A stretch of 64,000 bases of DNA from Smallanthus sonchifolius (Eukaryota > Streptophyta > Magnoliopsida > Asterales > Asteraceae): positions 31,835,001 through 31,899,000 of the forward strand of contig CM042035.1 in assembly GCA_023525975.1 (NCBI GenBank). Reading direction: 5' to 3'. The notes under the pieces were generated by a model, which saw only the letters and a program-made list of their open reading frames with translations, was not told the DNA's origin and ran no database searches. The translations under genes were made by a program, and so were the position numbers. Numbering within the stretch: position 1 is the first letter of the stretch; the number at the start of each line of letters is the position of its first letter. Shown one piece after another: positions 55,559 through 64,000 of this stretch.

Positions 55559-57075
55559 TTATTCGGGATTGATCATACCGATCATTTTAATCAGAAATTC
55601 AAACCTGGTACGATCAAATGCCTTGGTAAAGAGATCAGCAAAATTATCATATGTGTGTACCTTCACCAGCTTAATCAACTTTTTATCTGCACAATTACGA
55701 ATAAAATGAAATCTAATTTCAATGTGCTTCGTTTTACTTTGCTTAAAAGGATTATTTGTGATAAACATTGTAGCAGTATTATCAATGAACATGAGGGTTC
55801 CTATAAAATTCAAACCGTAGTCTCTTAATTGCTGTTGGATCCACAAGATTTGTGAACAACAACTTGCAGCAGCAATGTATTCTGCTTCATATGTTGAAAT
55901 GGATACCGTAGTTTGCTTTTTTGCACTGCCAGGAAACTAGACGATTACCCAAGAACTTGCAACCACCTGTTGTAGATTTCCTGTCCAAACAATAACCACC
56001 AAAATCAGAGTCAGTATATGCATTGAATTCAAAGTTAGAACAATGTGGAAACCATAGTCCCAATCTTTGTTTTCCTTTCAGATACTGCAATCAAATGAGA
56101 CTCATTTGGTTTTGCTTGGAATCTGGAACAAATACACACAGCAAAGAGTATATCTGGCCTTGAAGCTGTTACGTACATGACAGATCCAATCATTTCCCGA
56201 TAGAGTCGGCAATCAATGTCTTTTCCATCCGCTTCAGAATTCAACTTATGATTGACCGGGACTGGAGTATCGTATGGGGTACAGTCCTCCATCTTGAACC
56301 GGCTCAAGATGTCTTTGACATACTTGGACTGATGAATAAAGAAACCATCTTCCTTCTGATTAACTTGAAGTCCTAGGAAAAATGATAACTCTCCCATAGC
56401 TGACATTTCAAACTTCGATTTCCTAACACTCTCAAACTCTTTGCACAAACCTTCATTTGTAGAGCCAAAAATAATGTCATCTACATATATCTGAACCAGT
56501 AGGTATTCTCCCCCTGCTTTCTTTATGAATAAGGTCGAGTCAATTTGGCCACGCACAAAGCCATTGTCCATAAGATGTTTAGACAACGTTTCGTACCACG
56601 CTCGTGGAGCTTGAAGTAAACCATAGAGAGCCTTATCAAGCTTGAATACTCTAGACGGATGAACTGGATCTTCAAACCCCGACTGACACACATAAACCTC
56701 TTCCTTGACCTTTCCATATAAGAAAGCACTCTTCACATCTAATTGAAACACCTTAAACCCTTTGTATGAAGCAAAAGCAAGAAACAACCGTATAGCTTCA
56801 AGCCTAGCAATAGGCGCATAAACCTCGGTGTAATAAATTCCCTCTTGTTGATTGAAACCCTGTATAACTAATCTTGCTTATTTCTCACCACAAAACCACG
56901 ATCGTCTTTCTTGCATTTAAACACCCACTTAGTACCAATTGGATACACACCCTTTGGAATATCTACAAGAGTCCATACTTTTAGCATATCAAATTGAGCA
57001 AGCTCTTCCTGAAATGTAGCAAACATCAAGAACACCAGTATCCTTAATACATGTATACAAACAAGTGTTTTCAAT
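55559..57075 (-). pseudogene. Copia A reverse transcriptase and RNase H
   Basis: Minus strand. WVFKCKKDDRGFVVRNK (57074-56868) is followed by a break in the EGINYTE region, then 56787-56090 with FQLDVKSAFLYGKVKEEV, CQSGFEDP (one codon short relative to copia B) and intact LVQIYVDDIIFGS at about 56480. A deletion of about 30 bases in ...LIAV-SERK shifts the frame near 56090. RNase H continues at 56090-55887 (AYTDSDFGGYCLD) and 55846-55559 (FIDNTATMFITNN) to the stop. Only one RNase H copy is present, unlike copia B. Confidence 0.88.
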
Positions 57076-57087
57076 TATAGAACACGT

Positions 57088-58440
57088 CTACACTCCATCT
57101 CTCAAATTCCCAATTATATTTGTCACCGGATGATCTTTGAGTTCTTTGATTGATGCAACTTCAGGAACCGACAACACATCAACTTGAGTCATTTCAGATT
57201 GAGATGACAAGTCCTGATTAACTGGTATCTCCGAGTCCAGATTTGTAGGAATCTCCCCCTGAGCTTGTGTGGAAGTAGAAGGTTCATCAACGAATAATGG
57301 ATCAGCAGAAGAATCTTGAAAAACAACATCTTCTTCCTCACTATCAGAATCTTGTGGTCCCGAGCAAGAAGCAACATTTGGATCTGGAGCAGATGTAGAT
57401 GGAACAGATGAATGTTGAACCACAGTCGGTATAAAAACATCATTATGAGCATCCTGACAAGACTCATATAACACAGCGGCCTCTTCAGGAGAAATATCAA
57501 AAGGTAAATGAAAAGAGTTGAATAAGCTGTCATAATCAAAAGCCCAGTCTGGCCCAATCGCCATTTGAGGTAAAGAACGATTTAAACAGTTAATAAGAAA
57601 CCATTCCTCAACCTGACGAGTCCCTTTGTTATAAACCCTTTTGGTAGTAGAATTTGCAACATACCCCAGAAAGATCCCTTCAATAGCCTTACCACTGAAC
57701 TTGGTTGGGACATCTCTAACCTTCAACATGGTACATGGATTGCCAAAAGGTAGTAAATACTCCAGATTTGGCTTCCGATTATTAAGCAACTCATAGCATG
57801 TCTTGTTGTGTCGCTTCATGGTCAAAACTCTATTCAAAACATGACACGCATTATTCACAGCCTCAGCCTAAAAAGTAACTAGAAGCTTAGAATCTACAAG
57901 CATCGTACGTTTCGTTTCAACCAAAGTTCTGTTCTTTCATTCAGCAACTCCGTTTTGTTGAGGTACATATGGCGCACTGAATTCATGATGAATTCCCTTT
58001 TGTAGACAGAATAAACCCATCTTGCTATTCTTGAACTCACTGCCATTGTCAGCTCTAATTCTTCCATCTTTCTGTTTGCACAAATTCTCTAAACCCAGGA
58101 TTAAGAATTGTACAATCTCTGTGGTTTCGGCTTTAGAAGCAAGGAACTTAACCCATGAAAATCTAGAGAAATCATTTGTTACCACCAAACAGTAAGATTT
58201 ACCTCCAAAGCTCCTAATACTAATCGGTCCAAACAAATCCATATGAAGCAACTCCAATGGAGTCACAATTGAATTCTTAGTCTTAGATTTGTGGGACTTC
58301 TTGTGTTGTTTCCCCTTCTTGCAAGAAATACAGTCATCAGGAACGGAAAATTTCATTTTTGGAACACCAATAACTAGATCATTCTTCACTAGACATTTTC
58401 ATGTAATTGATGTGAGCAAGCTTCCTGTGCCACAGAATAG
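57088..58440 (-). pseudogene. Copia A integrase
   Basis: Minus strand. HRKLAHINYMKM, then a 5-base loss at about 58390 shifts the frame. 58389-57937 has CISCKKGKQHKKSHKSK, LLHMDLFGPISIRS (Asp), GRIRADNGSEFKNS (Asp) and PQQNGVAE (Glu), followed by TGA where CGA is expected. The C-terminal part 57858-57088 (VLNRVLTMKRHNKTCYELL, GIFLGYVANSTTKRVYN, MAIGPDWAFDYDSLF) is open and uninterrupted at the site where copia B carries copia C. It extends into the acidic linker before RT. Confidence 0.88.
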
Positions 58441-58552
58441 AATTTGATTCAGACGCCTTAGAGAGTAAACATGCCGGAATAGAATCCGTTGTCGTTGCAA
58501 CACTCATGTCTAAAACATATGTGTCATTTCTCCTCGAAGCCTTCATTAGAAT

Positions 58553-58890
58553 CTATTCGTCAGGAATAACAAATCCCGGTTTCAAGATATAACATTCAAT
58601 ATCATTAAAATGGAATAAGAACTTCTTGTCACACACTTGAGATACACTCAAAAGATTGTGTTCAAGTTTCTCCACATAGTTCACTTTCTCAAACTTGACC
58701 TTTTCATTCTTTAAAGTACCCTGACCAGTTATGTACCCGCCGTTATTCCCAGCAAAAGTGACATGACCTCCATCAATTTTAATAACATCTTCAAGAAAAC
58801 GAATATTTCTTGTCATATGTCGAGAACAACCACTATCCACATACCACGTATTGTTGATAGTCCTCCTTGGTTGCCCCTACAAAAATAAAG
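58553..58890 (-). pseudogene. Copia A protease
   Basis: NTWYVDSGCSRHMTRN on the minus strand (about 58850-58800), D-S-G intact. GQGTLKNEKVKFEKVNYVEK and LLSVSQVCDKK follow, to a TAG at 58553 after IPDE. Confidence 0.85.
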
Positions 58891-58894
58891 AAAA

Positions 58895-60874
58895 TCAGTT
58901 AGAAATGGGAACCCAAGCCATTGTGGTCTTGGGTCGTCCAGAAGGATCAAAATAAACGACTTCAATTAGTTCACAATCTACTTTGTCATCAACCTTTAGG
59001 ACATAAAGATCACTATCATACCTTCTCGATATAATTTGAAAAACATTATTAGATTTATGATTATCAGATTCAGTTGTTTCCAAAAGTTTCTTCAATTTTA
59101 TGTTACGTCTCCTCCTTTGTGGTCGAGAAAGTTTGACCTTAGGTTGAGAATCTTTTGTGATTCCAACACGTGGAATCTCATAATGCTTTTGAAAGGCAAC
59201 AACATTTCTCACACCAGTATGACCAACCACTGGTTTAGAAAAATGTTTATCATTTTGCTTAAATCCCAAAGATTTAGCAAATGATTGAGTAGGCACAGAT
59301 TGCCTCAAAATAACTTTCTTCACTACACCAGAAATAGGCTTTCCCACATTAGGTCATTTCAGAATCGTCACCACTTTTTGTTGTGGGGGAACACTCTTGA
59401 ATTTGCCTGTATCTGAAATCATAGGCTTCTTGTCTTGATTCTTATAAGGAAAATGAATCCGAATATGACCCGCTTCATTACAATGAAAGCAAACTTTCTT
59501 CAAAACATCAGATGTAGGCTTTCCTACATTAGTTTGTTTCAGAATCGTCACCACTTTTTGTTATGGGGGAACACTTTTGGATTTGCCTTTTTCTGAAATC
59601 ATAGGCTTCTTTTCTTGATTCTTATAAGGACAGTGAATCAAAATATGACCCACTTCATTACAATGAAAGCACACTCTTCGATCTTGATGATTTCTGAAAT
59701 AGGGACTTTTTCTTGAATTTGATGAACAACCCGATGAACAAGCTTCAGAAGATTTTACTGAACTGTCAACCATATTCTTTTGAACATAAACTTATTTAGT
59801 CACCTTTGATGACAGCTTCTTCCGATGACCAGTAGCAACAAAACCACTTGTTTGTAACACCTTGGAAAGCTAAGGTTGAATCACTTCATCAGGTTCTGTC
59901 AAAATGCACCTATCTCGGGTAACTTGTTTCACCACCTTTTGTTCATCAATTTTTACCTCCTTAGGGATACCTTCAACTTTTTTATCATCAAACACTTCGT
60001 CTTCAGTATCAGAATCATACACCATTTCTTCACCAGTTACATGATTAACCTTCAACACTGTCTTTGGATTAATTTCCTCCTCATGAATAACTTCTTGTTC
60101 AACTACATAATTCCCATTGAATGGTGGAGGAACAAACCCAACTCCAGCAATCCACTTTGTAGGATCAGCGTTGTCATTAAAATAATCCAACACCACAGAT
60201 GAATTTCCAAAACTCTCTAGCTTTCGATGTAATTTGATCACATTGGATTCCTTGTTAGAAATCTCTTTGTTTTTCTGAGCGACAATTTCATTTTGCTTTT
60301 CAATTTCAGCATAAGCCATATCCAGATGATATGCTTGTTCCTTAAATTTCAACCCCAAAGAATTTAAATCTTTTTTCAAAGATTCAATTCTATCCATACA
60401 CAGCTTATCATTATCTTTCAACTTTTGATTTACCACGTGCATTGATTTCATATCCCAAATTAAATTTGTGTTATCATCCATAACCTTTTGCATTTTATCC
60501 TTCACACAGATACAATTAGAGTAGTAAATATTACAGATAGAATCTTTTACCTTTGAAGAATCTGACGTATCTGCCATGAAGACTTTAGCAATTGGAATAT
60601 CTTCATATTTAGCATCATTAGAAGATCTTTTAGTCAACACTATATCATCCTCAGATACACCAGAGGCAGAAGCAATATCAAAATCAACATTTTGTACTTT
60701 AACATGCTCTTCATCAGCACTGTGCAAACTCTCATCATCACTTGAACTATCATCATCAGTTGACTCTTCAGGATTTTCAGAGTGTATTTCAGCTACAAAA
60801 GCTTGAATCACAGCACCAACCAGATCTTCTAGATGAATACCCCAATCATAATTTTCATCATTCTGAGCAACCAA
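58895..60874 (-). pseudogene. Copia A gag-pol linker with duplicated second zinc knuckle
   Basis: Same layout as 33757-35594. 60874-59870 is open for 334 codons (acidic region, helices DNDKLCMDRIESLKKDL, hinge YDSDTEDEVFDDKK). The knuckle CFHCNEVGHILIHC (59674-59630) is repeated 180 bp later as CFHCNEAGHIRIHF (59494-59450), which has lost its last Cys. The unit (knuckle, KKPMIS, VVTILKQTNVGKPTS) is an in-frame 60-codon duplication, absent in copia B. Stops at about 59775, 59558 and 59351. The basic tail RPQRRRRNIKLKKLL is at 59090. Confidence 0.8.
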
Positions 60875-60964
60875 TGAAGATGATGTGGAAGCATGATTAG
60901 AATTCCCAGATCCAGAAGAACCATGTGACTGAGTACGATTGTTCTGAAAAGTATTAGGCTTCTT

Positions 60965-62134
60965 CTAAGAATCAAATTCTACTTTCGGCTTCACACATTC
61001 TTTGGTAAAATTACCATATTCTTGACAATTATAACATCGAACTTTTGTTTTGACAAACCCCATTCGTGATCGACTGTTAGAACCAATATACTTCCTTCCA
61101 GTCTTCTTCAAAAATTCCTTTGCTTGTCCCATAAGCATGGCCATGTTCCATTGAATATTCATTTCTTCTAGATCAACATGATCAATTTGTCTTAAATCCT
61201 CTTCAATAACATCCGGATCATAAATCTTACCTCCAATAAAATTCTCATAAGATGCCATAAAGGAAGAAAACATTGCTAAATAATCATCAGCAACTCTTTG
61301 ATTCATATGATGTGATCCAGGCGATGAAGGAGCTGTGCTTGCAGAAAATCCATTTTGACTTGGAACTCCAGAACCATGTTCAGTTTAAGTATCTTGATTA
61401 TCACCAGTAAAGAAAGCAACACCTGTATCGGTTTTGCCAGAAGACTTAGCAAAATACATTGAAGGATCTTCAATATGCTCCATATTGGTTTCCTTCTTCT
61501 TCATATTCAAATCATGTGATTGAATCTTGATATTCTCCTTGATATTCTCCTTTATCAAAACTGAATACACATCAATTTTTGATGGTAAAGACTCCAAGAA
61601 CTTATCATTTATCTCTTCAGTTTCATAGAAACCAAAGCACTGGATAATTCACTCAGTAAATGATAGAATCTCGTTGCAAGATCATCCAAAGATTCATTTT
61701 GAAAATGCTTGAACACTAAGAACTGCTTCTTCAATAATTCTTTTCTGCTTTTCTCCCTCACACCTCTTTTGTAAAGCATCCCACAATTGTTTAGAAGACT
61801 TGAATTGTTTAAAACTGTGATAAATTTCCTTAGGAAGAGACATTGAAATACTAGCCATAGCTTTCTTCTCTCTATCAAACAATTGTTTCTCTTCTGTAGT
61901 CAAGGCAGAAACTGGTTTAGGAACATCATCCTTTCCCATCCAAGAGTATGTCGGATGTGTATAGCCTTCCAAAATTGGAATCCATAAGCTCGTATCGGTA
62001 AAGGACACAAACTGATCAAATTGATCTTTCCAGTTTGGATAATCACCAAGACTTAACAACTTTGGTGGTTTCTGAGATGTACCAATCTCATTATCATAAT
62101 TAAACATATTTGTCACTTGCACCATATTTGCCAT
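60965..62134 (-). pseudogene. gag: Copia A gag
   Basis: ATG 62132-62134 (MANMVQVTNMFNYDNEIGTS), chosen by match to copia B although the frame is open to 62224. FDQFVSFTDTSLWIPILEGY and SFKQFKSSKQLWDALQKRC follow. Frameshifts are near 61750 and 61610 and a stop is at 61385-61387. The last part (61306-60965) has the knuckle CYNCQEYGNFTKEC, in which the His is preserved only in a shifted context (GNFTKEC replaces GHFSKEC, so the zinc ligand His is lost), then a TAG. Confidence 0.85.
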
Positions 62135-62632
62135 TTTCAGAAAAATTACTAAGTATTGAACAAGATCACACCTAGGCGAATATAATAAGTTCGCTGCAAG
62201 CCTATCAAGAGAACTTGACCCCAAGCGAACTTGTTAAGTTCGCTTAATCAAGTAAATCATATAAGTTTGCCTACTAAGTTCACCTGTAACAGATTTTCAG
62301 CACTATGTTCGCCTGCACAGCTGTAAGAACTCAGGAAGATGAGTCTTCAACCCAAACACGAACCAACAGTTGCGAAAATCATCATTTCTCACTGATTTGA
62401 TGGAATTTGAAGAAATTGAACCGTAGGATTTAGTATTTCATGATTTAGAACACTTCTATCGGATTAATTTCACCAAAAACACATTTAAATCCACAAATTC
62501 AGCCTTAAAATCAACCTCAAGAATTTGAAAACTGGATGAAAGTGAAAACCTGCAAAAATGATCAATTTCTTGCTAAATTGTACACAAATCATCACAAATC
62601 ACTCATGAATCACACACAAATCATGAGCGTAT
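62135..62632 (-). other. Copia A leader with GCGAACTT motifs
   Basis: No ORF. GCGAATAT-AAT-AAGTTCGC at about 62175, GCGAACTT-GTT-AAGTTCGC at about 62225 and further half units to 62306. Confidence 0.7.
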
Positions 62633-62644
62633 GCTCTTATACCA
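62633..62644 (-). promoter_or_regulatory. Copia A primer binding site
   Basis: Minus strand TGGTATAAGAGC, the initiator tRNA-Met type with one change, two bases from the LTR. Confidence 0.85.
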
Positions 62645-62646
62645 CT

Positions 62647-63008
62647 TGTAGGTCCACATGACTTCATTACAGATCGATCTCGTGACGTGACGTATAGAAG
62701 ACACGGAGTGCGGAATCCAACCGTATCAACGTATGTATACAATAGATGATAGTGGAAACAATAACAATCAACAAGTAAACAATCTTCTCATTGTATTCCA
62801 CACAATCACAGAGTTTACAGAAACAGAGCATTCAAAGACTTGTATTTAAACTGAAACTGTAAACTCCTATTTATAGACAAAGTATCTACTATAGGCGAAC
62901 TTAATAAGTTCGCCTCTAATGAGACTAGGCGAACTTGCTAAGTTCTCCTCTAGCTGAACTTATAGACAAACTTAGACAAAAACATTAACAAAACATAAAG
63001 ACAATTAG
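62647..63008 (-). repeat. Copia A 5' LTR, outer end deleted
   Basis: Matches 30535-30855. It ends within AATTAGAT, where the 3' LTR continues for another 40 bases or so. Palindromes GGCGAACTT-AAT-AAGTTCGCC (62894-62914) and GGCGAACTT-GCT-AAGTTCTCC (62928-62948). Confidence 0.9.
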
Positions 63009-63487
63009 ATTCAAACTTTATCTCTAGAAATCACCCTAGGACGGCTCTGGATCGTAGAATGACAAGTTAATTCGACAATAGACTCCTTCATGACTTATAA
63101 TTGAAATTAGGTTAGATTTACCGAAATTCCCTTCCCTCGCGTACCGCGAGAGAAACTAGGCCAAGTTTAAGGTACCGCGACATCCAATTTAGTCGGGTGG
63201 GCTTTTTCAAGCCCTCTCGTAGCGCGAGATTTTCCTGCATGGTCTTCGCGTAACGCGAGAAACCTAAAATCCAAGAATTTTGAATTTTTATCTTTTGACT
63301 TCTCTGAGGCCCGTGTATGCTACTATGCTCATGATTTTAAGCTCGTGTTTTCCCGTCCACTTATCATGTTAAACTTGTAGCTCTCATAAACACCAAAGGC
63401 ATATAAAACACACTCGATATACAAAGCTATACGCTTAAAACTAAACAAAACTCAACACTTATACAAGGGATATTTAACCTCACATCA
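63009..63487 (-). repeat. Athila 5' LTR, second part
   Basis: Continues 29897-30534. Matches 22107-22581 from AGATTCAAACTTTATC to CCTCACATCA. Palindromes at 63137-63260. Followed by the TCGTC duplication. Confidence 0.92.
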
Positions 63488-63492
63488 TCGTC

Positions 63493-64000
63493 CCAATCCA
63501 AAAACATTTCTGTCTATGCTCCATCTTCAACCTCCGGGCTAGTTAGCCCTATTCCTCCCCTTCCTTCATTCTAGAAAAGAATGATAGTCAGCCTCGAAAG
63601 ACTGTTTCTGTGGGTGTTTCTGGATCCGGAATATCCGTTAGCCCACCTGTGCTCGCTTCGAATGACGAAATTCTGAAAGTATTCTCCGAAGTAAAGCAGC
63701 AGATGGAACAGCAAAGAAAGACCAATCTATTAATATTCAGAGAGCTTGAAAGAATCAAAGACTCAAAGAAACCGGTGGAAATGACAACTCCATTGCAACC
63801 AAGGGCTTTGAACTTTAACCATCCTGGATATTCGGGGGGTCCATCAGGGAGATTTCCTACCCATGCGGAGTGGAGTCACAACTCTTGGTCCAAATCTGGC
63901 TATCAGTGTTACTACAAGTCAAGATCTTGGATTCACACTGGGATCATCTCTCAGAGATGCCGGCATGGGTAACACATTTAATTGTTTTTCAAATGCTAAC
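63493..64000 (+). pseudogene. gag: Tat-2 gag, N-terminal part
   Basis: From 63600 the frame reads SVGVSGSGISVSPPVLASND, EILKVFSEVKQQMEQQRKTN and ELERIKDSKKP, homologous to 2-150 of Tat-1. Upstream APSSTSGL and SPIPPLPS lie in another frame, and a stop (about 63571) and a frameshift separate them. After about 63830 (YSGGPSG) the frame again diverges from the Tat-1 pattern, probably by a base gained or lost in the GGGGGG run at 63835-63840. It runs off the window. Confidence 0.8.

Larger units (their letters stand above)
30535..63008 (-). mobile_element. Copia A, Ty1/copia element with extra 3' ORF, in the Athila 5' LTR
   Basis: Minus strand. The 3' LTR is 30535-30894 and the 5' LTR 62647-63008, truncated at its outer end. 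PBS at 62633-62644. Order from 62134 downward: gag, zinc knuckles, protease, integrase, RT, RNase H, a 2.4 kb spacer, then an extra ORF (53189-50785, continued at 31401-30936). Copia B interrupts the extra ORF. The outer 44 bp or so of the 5' LTR and the second target duplication were lost together with about 31 bp of Athila LTR. Confidence 0.88.
21444..63487 (-). mobile_element. Athila-like Ty3/gypsy element inserted in the Tat-2 leader
   Basis: Minus strand. The 3' LTR is 21444-22581 and the 5' LTR is 29897-30534 plus 63009-63487, split by copia A. A perfect 5 bp target duplication, TCGTC, lies at 21439-21443 and 63488-63492. The PBS (29876-29893) is the tRNA-Asp type used by Athila. Gag, a DLG-type protease and integrase are present. 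Most of RT is deleted. No env-like ORF is seen between integrase and the 3' LTR. Confidence 0.92.
20763..64000 (+). mobile_element. Tat-2, second Tat-lineage retrotransposon, host of the nested complex
   Basis: 5' LTR 20763-21340, PBS 21344-21361 and leader to 21443. The Athila insertion with its nested elements occupies 21444-63492 (with the duplication). Tat-2 resumes at 63493 with gag. The gag is homologous to that at the very start of the window (Tat-1) but differs at many positions, so the two are separate insertions. The rest of the element lies beyond base 64000. Confidence 0.88.

Noticed and set aside
1..64000. Host protein-coding genes, tRNA or rRNA genes
   Set aside because: Every supported ORF belongs to a retroelement. 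tRNA-like matches are only the short primer binding sites.

Overview
The window is plant nuclear DNA made almost entirely of LTR retrotransposons nested inside one another. No ordinary host gene, rRNA or tRNA gene is visible. The lineages present (Tat with a second RNase H, Athila with a tRNA-Asp-type PBS, a Tekay/Del-type chromovirus with a chromodomain, and Ty1/copia with an extra 3' ORF) are those of flowering plants. The copia extra ORF resembles, from memory only, sequences common in Asteraceae, so a composite-family plant is a low-confidence guess.

Layout. (1) 1-17889: Tat-lineage Ty3/gypsy element (Tat-1, + strand) without its 5' end: gag, protease, RT, RNase H, archaeal-type RNase H, integrase, a spliced antisense gene with a Transposase_28-like N-terminus, and the 3' LTR (17290-17889). 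A chromovirus (minus strand, 8267-17053) is inserted near the start codon of the antisense gene. It has two LTRs, a PBS and nearly open gag and pol frames. (2) 17890-20762: the 5' part of another chromovirus-like element (+ strand): LTR end, PBS-like site, two unfamiliar ORFs, and a gag N-terminus. (3) 20763 to the window end: a second Tat element (Tat-2, + strand) that interrupts this gag. Its LTR, PBS and leader are at 20763-21443 and its gag resumes at 63493.

An Athila-like element (minus, 21444-63487, perfect TCGTC duplication) sits in the Tat-2 leader. Inside the Athila 5' LTR lies copia A (minus, 30535-63008). Inside the extra 3' ORF of copia A lies copia B, a related element in the opposite orientation (31402-50784). 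Copia B is itself interrupted by copia C, a small non-autonomous element (36937-39679, TCGTC duplication), and by a solo LTR (42200-44789, CATAT duplication). The relative order of insertion follows from the nesting: chromovirus fragment, Tat-2, Athila, copia A, copia B, then copia C and the solo LTR.

All coding regions carry stops, frameshifts, deletions or changed catalytic residues, so nothing here looks autonomous. The most unusual signal is not a gene. Short palindromes of the form GCGWACTT-N3-AAGTWCGC, repeated every 33-34 bp, occur in LTRs of unrelated superfamilies (chromovirus, copia A/B, copia C) and in copia leaders. Analogous arrays with other sequences lie in the Athila LTR and the solo LTR. 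Other notable points are five tandem copies of the copia B RNase H segment, a spliced antisense gene in Tat-1, a deletion joining copia A to Athila at microhomology, and an abnormal left end of copia B.
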